Shown here: positions 23,052-30,600 of the stretch, piece after piece
Position numbering within the stretch: position 1 is the stretch's first letter
How the letters are laid out: each line of letters opens with the position of its first letter
From: a virus
IMG/VR virus record: IMGVR_UViG_3300044832_000046
Coordinates: 1 to 40,468 of that record
Direction: 5' to 3' (one strand)
Length of the DNA: 40,468 nt
The notes under the pieces: model-generated
What the model was told of the DNA's origin: nothing
What the model saw: the letters and a program-made list of their open reading frames with translations, nothing else
The model's database searches: none
Program-made: the position numbers and the translations under genes

Positions 23052-24048
23052 CGCTCAGGTGGGGCTCGGACCCGATGATCCAGAACAGCTCGGTCCCGTC
23101 ACCCGGCTTGTGCCAGTGGGGCTGCTCGTCGTGCAGCCACTTCATGACCTTGCCCTCGTAGGTCGGGTGGAAGTCGATGCCGTCCTGCCGCCACGGGCGG
23201 CGGTCGGCGTACTTGACGTACCCGGTGCCGTGCAGGTCGTAGTGCTCCAGCAGCACGGGCCCGGTGTCCGGCATGTCGCCCCGGCTGCCGTTGTGCGGGC
23301 GCCAGTTGAACAGGCCGGTGATGTCGAGCCCCGTCGCTGCGCCTATCTGGTCCAGCCGCTTGTGGAGCCAGGCCAGCCGGTTAGGGCCTATGCCCACCAG
23401 CACGACTCGGCTGATCGAGCCGGGGCCGTACTTGGCCAGGCCGGTCAGGATGCCGGTCGCGCTGTTGGCCGAGCCGAACGGCAGCACGAGCGTGCGCACC
23501 TGGCTGGGGATGTTGACGACCTGCGGTGCGGCGACGAGGTGGAACTGCGCGATCTGCCGTGGCCCGGCCTCCGCCGGGGTGGTGATGCCGTAGGGCACGA
23601 CGTACGAGTTGTGCTCCGCACGGTGCAGCGCGACCGCCCGCTGGAGCGCCGGGTTGTACGCGACCTTGACGAACTTGAGCTGCGCCCCGGCCGCCACGGC
23701 GATCTTCACGTTCTCGTGCTTCACCGCACTGGTCGCGTTGGTCGCCCCGAGGATCACCGTGACGTCGAGCCCGAAGTGGCGGCCGACCAGAGCGGTCATG
23801 CTGGACTGCGGGCTGAGCACCGAGCAGGCCGTGACCACCGGCCACTGGTTGTCCATGTGCTGCATCAGGTAGATGAGCTGGCGGAGCTTGGAGCCGTTGA
23901 TGCCGCCGTAGCCCAGGGGGGCGAAGGCGTCCTCGCGCTTGAACCAGAGCCCTGACTCCCCCTGCTCCACCGGGGTCAGGGTGTCGGTGAGGTCGGCCCA
24001 TGAGACGTCCCGGGGCAGCAGCTCATGGAAGATCGTGCCGCTGCTCAT
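23032..24048 (-). CDS. Fold-type II PLP-dependent enzyme
   Basis: 338 residues from ATG 24048, which shares one base with the preceding stop (TGATG). The active-site Lys is expected in YGGINGSKLRQL, comparable to the GxNxxRKL region of D-cysteine desulfhydrase and ACC deaminase; TACSVLSPQSSMTALVGRHF is the Asn/Ser-rich cofactor strand and LPFGSANSATGILTGLAKYG is the Gly-rich phosphate-binding loop. In base-hypermodification loci, PLP enzymes are predicted to alter amino acids attached to the base, for example by decarboxylation or deamination. It lies between a conserved small ORF and the kinase. The exact reaction cannot be read from the sequence. Confidence 0.75.
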   Translation of the reverse strand: MSSGTIFHELLPRDVSWADLTDTLTPVEQGESGLWFKREDAFAPLGYGGINGSKLRQLIYLMQHMDNQWPVVTACSVLSPQSSMTALVGRHFGLDVTVILGATNATSAVKHENVKIAVAAGAQLKFVKVAYNPALQRAVALHRAEHNSYVVPYGITTPAEAGPRQIAQFHLVAAPQVVNIPSQVRTLVLPFGSANSATGILTGLAKYGPGSISRVVLVGIGPNRLAWLHKRLDQIGAATGLDITGLFNWRPHNGSRGDMPDTGPVLLEHYDLHGTGYVKYADRRPWRQDGIDFHPTYEGKVMKWLHDEQPHWHKPGDGTELFWIIGSEPHLSAMKELL

Positions 24049-24323
24049 CAGTTCACCGGACCCAGCAGCACGATGGGCGCGGCATCCATCGGCTGGTAGG
24101 CGTCGGGATCGTCGGGGTCGGGCGCAGCGGGATGGACCTCTCCGCTCCAGGTGGTGTCCGGCTCGTAGGCGTAGCCGGTCGGGTCGACCGAGCTGAGCGG
24201 CGAATAGCCGTTGCCCTCCGCGTCCTTCTGGAGGATCACGGGGGTGTCGTCGGGGACTCCCTCCAGCCGGGCGCGCAGCTCCCCGGCCGTGACCACGTAC
24301 TGCTTCCAGCCGTCGGTGTTCAC
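24048..24323 (-). CDS. Conserved hypothetical protein, 91 aa
   Basis: GTG 24323 overlaps the stop of the aGPT-PPlase gene (GTGA). Begins MNTDGWKQYVVTAGELRARL, then GVPDDTPVILQKDAEGNGYS and an acidic/Pro-rich middle, ending in MDAAPIVLLGPVN. The TAGELRARLEG...VPDDTPV pattern is familiar from short proteins in Streptomyces and their phages, but no function is known to me. It is fully embedded in the modification operon and coupled on both sides, so it may be a structural or regulatory partner of the neighbouring enzymes. Confidence 0.65.
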   Translation of the reverse strand: MNTDGWKQYVVTAGELRARLEGVPDDTPVILQKDAEGNGYSPLSSVDPTGYAYEPDTTWSGEVHPAAPDPDDPDAYQPMDAAPIVLLGPVN

Positions 24324-25444
24324 CGCAGTACCATCCTGTCTCGCTTGATGTCGCGCCGGAGGCCGAACTCACCATGACCCACGGCGACGTCGAAAGTGGA
24401 CCAGAACACCGGATCGTCGTGGCCCATGACCGGGATCTCGCCGTACTCGCGATACCAGTTCTGCTTGGTCGGGGCGCAGCCCGGGTCGTAGGGGTTGTCC
24501 TCCAGCCGCATCCAGCGGGGCAGGCACTCGGTGCGCGCTCGCCAGAACGGTGCCGTGTGCTGGACGCCCCCGCCGGGCCAGGTCGCCTCGTATCGGCGCA
24601 GCCGGTCGTAGAGCATGTCGTTGTAGACGCCGGGGTACCGCCGGTTGGGCTTGTGCCAGCCCTTGTACGTGCACAGGGCGGACTCCAGCGTGAAGTTGTT
24701 GACGTCTCCCGCCCAGCCCGCTCCGGCGCGGTCCTGCGCCTCTTCGAGGATGCTCGCGGCCACGGTCCCCAGCTTGGTGATGTCCCCGGCCGTGTAGCTC
24801 CCGTCGAAGGTGCCCAGGGCCTTGTCCCAGACGAGGTCGTCGCGGCCGGTGGCGATGCACAGCCCGTTGCGGTGGGAGCGCGAGCCGTCCTTGTCGCCCA
24901 GGAACAGGTCGTCGCAGTCGAACTGCACGCCCATGATCTTCAGGTACTCGGCGTACGAGAAGGCGCTCAGACGGCCGAACCCGTACAGGCTGGTGGCCCT
25001 GGCCCAGACTCCGGCGAACCCTCCGGAGGCGGCAGCTGACCACATGTCTGCCTGGCTTCCGCCGTAGGGGCGCAGCGCGGTGACGTAGCTGTCCACGGCC
25101 TCGGGCAGGCTCTTCTTCCAGTGGCGGCGGTCGGTGTCGAACGCCAGCCAGGGGTAGTGCTTCTGGTAGAAGCGGATCATGCGACGGACGTGCTCGTCGT
25201 TGGCCGGGTCGGGACAGACCTGGTGCAGGATCAGCGACGTGACCGGGTGCTGGGTGTTGCCGTTGAGGAACGCGAACCACAGGGCCTGCTCGTCCGTCCA
25301 GCCGTAGTGCTTGCGGAGCCAAGGCAGGACGTAGTACACCGCGCCAGGGCTGCTGCGCCGCTGGCAGGTCCACAGGAAGAACCGGATGAAGACCTCGCGC
25401 CGGTACTCCTGCCGCCGGAAGTCCATGCCTCGCTCAAGCTGCAC
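24320..25444 (-). CDS. aGPT-PPlase2-like thymine-hypermodification enzyme
   Basis: 374 residues from GTG 25444 with GGGAGG six bases upstream. The N-terminal region has the family signature SSPGAVYYVLPWLRKHYGWT followed by WFAFLNGNTQHPVTSL (residues 56-71). Further conserved-looking blocks are SLYGFGRLSAFSYAEYLKIM, LCIATGRDD, and LESALCTYKGWHKPNRRYPG near the C-terminus. This matches the alpha-glutamyl/putrescinyl-thymine pyrophosphorylase clade 2 fold, related to DNA glycosylases. Such enzymes are predicted to displace the (pyro)phosphate on 5-hydroxymethyluracil with an amino acid or amine. In this operon it would act after the kinase. Confidence 0.75.
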   Translation of the reverse strand: MQLERGMDFRRQEYRREVFIRFFLWTCQRRSSPGAVYYVLPWLRKHYGWTDEQALWFAFLNGNTQHPVTSLILHQVCPDPANDEHVRRMIRFYQKHYPWLAFDTDRRHWKKSLPEAVDSYVTALRPYGGSQADMWSAAASGGFAGVWARATSLYGFGRLSAFSYAEYLKIMGVQFDCDDLFLGDKDGSRSHRNGLCIATGRDDLVWDKALGTFDGSYTAGDITKLGTVAASILEEAQDRAGAGWAGDVNNFTLESALCTYKGWHKPNRRYPGVYNDMLYDRLRRYEATWPGGGVQHTAPFWRARTECLPRWMRLEDNPYDPGCAPTKQNWYREYGEIPVMGHDDPVFWSTFDVAVGHGEFGLRRDIKRDRMVLR

Positions 25445-25724
25445 CGTGAGCCTCCCTCATGTGAAGCACGATGAGCAGCGGCCGAACGGCCGCGCCGCAC
25501 TCGACGCACAGCGTCTGCGCCCGCTCGACCTCGGGGTCCCGAGCGTGCTGCTCCCCGAGGGCTTCGGCCAGCCGCTCCGCCACGCGCAGCGCCATCGGGG
25601 TCGAGCGGGCGAAGGTGCCCCGGTCGGTCCAGCCGCACAGGCACTCGACCCCCCAGTTGCCGCCGGGCTGCGCCCCGTTGAAGGCAGCCCAGCCGACGGT
25701 GATGTGCTCAGTCGGTGCTGACAT
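25434..25724 (-). CDS. Zinc-finger-like small protein, 96 aa
   Basis: ATG 25724 with GAGGA five bases upstream; overlaps the ParB-like gene by 17 bases and the next gene by 11. The N-terminal part has VECLCGWTDRG; the C-terminal has CVECGAAVRPLLIVLHMREA followed by HGAA, a C2H2-type arrangement (Cys-x2-Cys, then His and His). It may bind DNA next to the modification enzymes. I do not know a named family. Confidence 0.65.
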   Translation of the reverse strand: MSAPTEHITVGWAAFNGAQPGGNWGVECLCGWTDRGTFARSTPMALRVAERLAEALGEQHARDPEVERAQTLCVECGAAVRPLLIVLHMREAHGAA

Positions 25725-26415
25725 CAGCGTCCTCGACCTCGGCGTGGGTGCGCAGCGCGTACAGCACGATCTCCCCGGCGGTCAGGTCGCCGTCCCGCTC
25801 GCGCACCCGCTTGATCAGCTCAGCGGCCTCGGTGCGGTTGGCGATGGTCATCACCAGGATCAGCTCGGTCATCGCTCCGTCACCGTCGCCCCCGCCGTGG
25901 CGGGGCTCGTAGCTCTCGACGCGCTCACGCCGGGCCTGCTCCTCCTCCTCGGACTCGGCGTAGCGGGCGGCCGTGGGGCCGACCTCCGGCATCACGGTGG
26001 CGGCCGGTTCGAGCCGGGCGATCAGGTCGTCCAGCTCGTCGGGGTCGTAGCCGGTGCCGGACAGGTCGTCGGCGAAGGGCTTCAGCAGCTCCAGCAGTGC
26101 GCCGTTGTCGTACCCGCCCCACTCCTTGGACTTGTTGTCCAGCAGGTTGATCTTCACGGCGGTCTCGTCGTCCATCCGGTAGACCTCGCACCGGGAGTCG
26201 CTGCGCCCCAGGGAGGACAGCGCGAGCATCGTGTGGTTGCCCGCGACCACGACGTGCTGACCGTCGTCGGTGCGCCGGACCACCAGCGGCCGGTACTGGC
26301 CGTGCTCGGTGATGGACTCGGCGATCTTCTCGACGTCGCCCTGCCAGGCGTTGCCCGGGAAGGGCTTCAGCTCGGACAGCAGGATGTGGTCGGTTTCGAC
26401 GTACTCGGCAGTCAT
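25708..26415 (-). CDS. ParB-like (ParB/Srx fold) protein
   Basis: 235 residues from ATG 26415 (ATGA overlap). Residues 10-100 match a ParB N-terminal domain: ILLSELKPFPGNAWQGDVEK, IAESITEHGQYRPLVV, and the nucleotide-binding-type VVVAGNHTMLALSSLG, in which GNHT replaces the usual GxxR-type motif. The remainder is acidic and ends in a helical domain (TELILVMTIANRTEAAELIK). Phage ParB-like proteins often sit in DNA-modification neighbourhoods rather than acting in partition; here it heads the block of modification enzymes. It may load or guide the enzymes on DNA, or act as a nuclease/CTPase; this is inference. Confidence 0.75.
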   Translation of the reverse strand: MTAEYVETDHILLSELKPFPGNAWQGDVEKIAESITEHGQYRPLVVRRTDDGQHVVVAGNHTMLALSSLGRSDSRCEVYRMDDETAVKINLLDNKSKEWGGYDNGALLELLKPFADDLSGTGYDPDELDDLIARLEPAATVMPEVGPTAARYAESEEEEQARRERVESYEPRHGGGDGDGAMTELILVMTIANRTEAAELIKRVRERDGDLTAGEIVLYALRTHAEVEDADVSTD

Positions 26416-26795
26416 GATCCGCTCTTCTCTGTGTGGGTGTTCGGCAGGCGTCCGAGCCGGGCCCAGCCCTCGGACGCGAGCAGCTTGAGCGCGGCCGGTG
26501 AGACCCCGGCGGCCTCCGCCTCGTGCCAGACGGCGGAACCCTGCTCCCGGGTGGTGATCTGATTGATCTTCACGAACCACTCCAGGGGCTTGACGCCCAG
26601 TCCGGTGATGGCCTTGAGCGGGCCGGTGTAGCCGTCGGCTCCCATGCTCGCGACCATGCCCTCGCCCCCGTCGGGGTTCACGGCGTTGCCGGGCAGCGTG
26701 ACCCAGTCGTACACCTTCAGCGGCTGGTCCCCCTCCCAGGCGTAGGCGTACGTCTGCTGCGGTCCTCCGAGGATCTTCACCTGTACGGTCTGCAT
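26412..26795 (-). CDS. Hypothetical protein, 127 aa, SH3/PriA-N-like start
   Basis: ATG 26795 has AGGAG six bases upstream. The first 65 residues (MQTVQVKILGGPQQTYAYAW, then PLKVYDWVTLPGN and GMVASMGADGYTGPLKAI) look like a small beta-barrel similar to the N-terminal 3'-DNA-binding part of PriA. The rest is a helical segment with SPAALKLLASEGWARLGRLP. It is coupled to the ParB-like gene by ATGA. A nucleic-acid-binding role is plausible but not shown. Confidence 0.6.
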   Translation of the reverse strand: MQTVQVKILGGPQQTYAYAWEGDQPLKVYDWVTLPGNAVNPDGGEGMVASMGADGYTGPLKAITGLGVKPLEWFVKINQITTREQGSAVWHEAEAAGVSPAALKLLASEGWARLGRLPNTHTEKSGS

Positions 26796-26809
26796 CGCTC
26801 TCTCCTGAC

Positions 26810-27214
26810 TCACTTGATCCAGCCTTGCTGACGGGCGACCTTGAGTGCCCAGGTGCGCCGGTCCTGAGACAGATGGTGGCACGGGATGTCCTTGACCCCT
26901 AGCCGCGTGTAGCACTCACTCAGCAGCCGGGCCACCTTGGGCCGGGGCATGCCGAGTTCGAGAGCAGCGGCGGTCAGCGTGCGGCCGTCGGCCACGGTCT
27001 CCAGAACCAGCAGCTGCTGGGGGTAGGGCTTGTACGGTGCGCCGGGGTCCGTGTCGAAGTTCGCCGCCTCGTCCCAGCTCTTCTGCTCGCGGGCCTCTGC
27101 CCTCCGCCGCTCCTTCCGCCCCGAGGCGATGTGGTGCGCCCGGTCGTAGCACCGGCGGCAGACGCCCTTGCTGACTGCGGTGCCCCCGCACTGCGGGGTG
27201 GCGCAGCCGGTCAC
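26810..27214 (-). CDS. Zinc-knuckle + LuxR-like helix-turn-helix protein
   Basis: 134 residues from GTG 27214 (GTGA overlap). C4, C9, C19 and C22 form a knuckle (GCATPQCGG ... KGVCRRCYDR), followed by a very basic helix. The C-terminal 80 residues hold QQLLVLETVADGRTLTAAAL, then GMPRPKVARLLSECYTRLGV, a LuxR/sigma-4-type helix-turn-helix. It is a likely DNA-binding regulator, second gene of the operon that carries the modification enzymes, and may act on the CCGTATA sites. Confidence 0.65.
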   Translation of the reverse strand: MTGCATPQCGGTAVSKGVCRRCYDRAHHIASGRKERRRAEAREQKSWDEAANFDTDPGAPYKPYPQQLLVLETVADGRTLTAAALELGMPRPKVARLLSECYTRLGVKDIPCHHLSQDRRTWALKVARQQGWIK

Positions 27215-27387
27215 CAGATGTCCCCGGTGTCGTTGCCCTGGCGGTACATCGAGTCCGCGCCGGGCTCCTGATCGGCCCAGCCGCGCCGCAGGATGTTCGC
27301 CAGCAGCCGGGCGTTCATGGCGTCCTCGTGGGCCAGCGTCAGGGCGCGGAGCCGCTCCTCGGGGGTGAACTCGTCCTCGTTCGTCAT
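27211..27387 (-). CDS. First gene of the modification operon, 58 aa
   Basis: ATG 27387 with AGGAG five bases upstream; only 19 bases separate it from the CCGTATA palindrome. The peptide is acidic and helical (MTNEDEFTPEERLRALTLAH, DAMNARLLANILRRGW) with a polar tail. No family recognised. Its stop overlaps the next start. Confidence 0.65.
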   Translation of the reverse strand: MTNEDEFTPEERLRALTLAHEDAMNARLLANILRRGWADQEPGADSMYRQGNDTGDIW

Positions 27388-27406
27388 GGTCTCTCCTGTC
27401 TGGTCC

Positions 27407-27422
27407 CCGTATAGCCATACGG
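27407..27422. promoter_or_regulatory. CCGTATAGCCATACGG palindrome, copy 2
   Basis: Identical to 19136-19151; located 19 bases upstream of the first gene of the modification operon, so a bound protein here would block transcription or translation initiation. Confidence 0.6.
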
Positions 27423-27488
27423 CCGACGGGGCACTGCTTGTTACCCGCTCGTACTGATCAAGCTCTGACCAGCCACTATCCCGAGGAG

Positions 27489-27522
27489 CGGAGCCTGGTG
27501 CACGGGTACCACCCAGGCTCCG
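27489..27522 (-). terminator. Terminator-like hairpin downstream of the polymerase fusion
   Basis: CGGAGCCTGG (27489-27498) pairs with CCAGGCTCCG (27513-27522) around a 14-base loop. It occupies the same relative place as the hairpin at 19225-19263, between the 81-bp repeat and the palindrome. Confidence 0.55.
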
Positions 27523-27553
27523 TTCGGCCGGGAGAGGGGAACCTCGGGAGTTC

Positions 27554-27634
27554 CCTACTCTACGTAGTAGTAACTTGTCCGATAACTGCATACGGTAACC
27601 GTATACCCAACCGGTCTGCCGTATAGGTTACTTG
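27554..27634. repeat. 81-bp intergenic control element, copy B
   Basis: Second copy of the element at 19294-19374. It begins at the last codon of the polymerase fusion on the leftward strand and contains the same CTACGTAG core and CCGTATA/TATACGG half-sites. Beyond the element the coding sequences of the two upstream genes are unrelated. Confidence 0.8.
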
Positions 27635-30600
27635 GCGGAGCACTCACCCCAACTGGCCCCCGGACGGGACAGTTCCGACAGGATCGGCACGCCTTTCCAC
27701 TCCCAGGTGAAAGCGTCGAGGATGTCCGCGCCGATCTCCTCGGCCCGGTCGGCGGGGACGGAGAACACGAACTCGTCGTGAACCCAGGTGCGGAGGTACT
27801 GCGCGTAGTTGGGGTGCCGGTCCATCAGGCGGAGCAGCACCTCCATGGTGATGTCCCGCGCGCCGCCCTGGCCCATGAGGGCGGGCGCCACGGTGTAGGC
27901 CCAGTTCGGGTCGCACCGCATCAGCCGACCGAAGCCGTTGTCCAGCAGCTCGCCCCGGCCTCCGATGTCGCGCACCTTCTCGGTCCAGGCGTCCTTGACG
28001 GTGAACTGGCTCATGACCTCGAAGAAGGCCCGAACCAGCTCCGGGGCGTGGCCCTCACGCTCGATCATCGTGCGGGCGCCCATGCCGTAGTTGTAGCCGT
28101 GGCCCAGCGGCTTGGCCTCGTCGCGGGTCACGCCCATCATGGCGGCGATCTCCGCGTGGGCGTCCTTCCCGGGCTCGTACAGCGCCATGTACCGCTCGTC
28201 CTGGCAGTGCCCGGCCACCGCCCGCATGTCGACCTGGCTCAGGTCGCAGGTGATGATCACGTGACCCTCGTCCGCGATGAAGATGTCCCGCTCGACATGC
28301 TTGCCGTTGCGCTTGCCGAAGACCGTCATGCCCGGCTCGGTGATGCTGCCCCGGCCGGACGCCTGGCGCATGCTCACCTTGGGGTGGACCCGGCCAGCGG
28401 CCGTCAGGTAGGTGGCCGCTGTCTGGTAGACGGTGCGGGTCTTGGTCACGATGGCCATCAGCCCGAGGGCTTCCTTCAGCTCCGCCGGGCAGCGCGGGTG
28501 CGCCGCGATGACGTCCAGGGCCTCGGCCGCCGTGCTCAGCTTGCCCTTGTCGGTGCGCGGGGGAGCGACCACGTTGAACTGCTTCCACAGGTCGAGCAGC
28601 CAGGCGTTGCCCTCCTTGGTGGCGAGAGGGGAGCTGTGCGGCTCCCAGACGGCCTGCTTGGCCTTGCCGCGCCCCCTCATGACCTCGCGGCCCAGCGGGA
28701 GCCCGAAGGTGCCACCGAGGGACGCGAGGGCGGCCTGCTTCTTCTCCTCGCCCTCAGTCAGCCGCTGGTTGAGCAGCGGCACGTCGACCTTGAAGCCGTT
28801 GAGCGTCATCCGCCCCATGAGCCCGAGGATCTTGTGCTCGCGGGCCACGTAGGCGTCCCGGGCAGGCTCCAGCACCTCGCGCACGGCCTTGGAGGCTCCC
28901 AGGTCCCCGACGAGGTACGCGTTGTAATCGGCGTCGTCCTTCGGGATCTTGTCGAAGCCGCCGTGCTTGCGGGCCAGGGCCTTGATGTCGTCGGTCTTCC
29001 CGGCCACGCCGTAGCGCTCCGCGACGTGGTCCAGGTCGTACTCGTCAATGCTGGACTTGCCCCGGCTGCGCGGGGGGTGGGCCTGGCGGGCGACCGGCTC
29101 GGTGTCGACCGTCTTGGCGACGAACGCCTCCCAGTCGAGACCGTGGTAGTGCGCCAGCGCGAGCCCGTCGAACCCGAGCGCGTTGTGACCGTAGACCTCC
29201 GGCGCCGCCTCGATCATCTCGACCAGCTCCTCCGGCGGGACGCCGGTCCGGGTCGCCCCGTGCTGGTCGATCACTCCGGCGAGGCGTACGAAGCCCTCTC
29301 CGTACGTGAACTCCTCGGCGGCGGACGCGGTCTCCAGGTCGAACCCGATGGGCCCGGAGAGGTCGATCTGGGGAACCTCAGCGGGGGGTGCGGGGGTCTC
29401 CGCGAACGGGTCCATGACGGGCTCCGCGAAGGGGTCCACCAGGTCGGCGAACAGAAGATCGTTGATCTCCTCTGCGGTGTAGCTCGGCTGGGTGTCGTCC
29501 AGCCCGTTTTCCGAGTCTCCGGTCATGATCTTTTCGGTCTCCTGGTCTCCTGTTTTCAGTGAACGACTGTTTTCGGTTACGCCAGTTACGCCAGATCCGT
29601 TAACGCCTATGCGAGGCTCTTCTATAGCGGTTATCGGGGGACGCGTAACTGGCGTAACCGATCTTGGATCAGGGCCGCTGAACGGGTCGTTTACCGGAAT
29701 GTCCGTTTCGCCCGTTGAGCCCGGATTCTCCTTAAATTTGATTCCGACCCACGCCCGGAAGGTGCTCGCGGTAGGCAGGTCCGACTTCCGCGTCGAGAGG
29801 GCGTCTGAGCGCTTCACGACCTTGTACTGGACCCCGTGCTGGGCGACCATGTCGTGGCCCCCGAAACGGGCGCTGAACGTCTTCTCGGACCACTCCTTCT
29901 GGCCCCTCTCGCGGAGCCTGTCGTTGAAGATCGTCCGCAGCTCCGAGGAGATCACGTAGCGGCTGTGGTCGAACTCGATCTCGTCCGGTGCGAATGCCAG
30001 GATCAGGTCGGCCTCCTTGCGCCACTCCAGGGTGTCCTCGGTGACCCGGGTGGGCAGCTCGGGCATGATCTTCTCCAGCTCGTACCAGCGCCGTGCGCCC
30101 GCTGCCATCCACGCCAGCGCGGCCTCCATGGCCTGCGGGTCCAGCTTCAGCCGGTCACGCAGCGTGGCGTCCCCGACGCGGTCCTCCGGCCCGTGGCAGG
30201 CCGACTGGGACTTCCGGAACGTGAAGGGCCAACGCAGCAGCGCGAGCCGCCTCCAGGTTCCGTGGTCCGTCTCGTCCACGACCGGCTTGTAGTTGGAGTT
30301 GATGAACAGCGAGTGCGTCGCGGCGAAGGTCACCGGGTCCTGCCGGATGCGCCGCCCGGTGATCTCCCGGGTGCCCGCCAGCTTCTTCAGCCGGTTGGTG
30401 TCGAGCCTGCGGGACTCCGGCGTCTCCTCCAGGACCGCATACCGAGCACCCATCAGGTCCATGATCTCCGTGGGGTGGTTGTCGCTCGCTCCTCCGAGCA
30501 TCGTCCGGTCCGAGACCTGCACGTGGTACTTACCGGCCGCCAGCGCACAGGCGTCGTAGACCGTCGACTTGCCGTTCGCTCCGCCGCCCTGGCAGATGAT

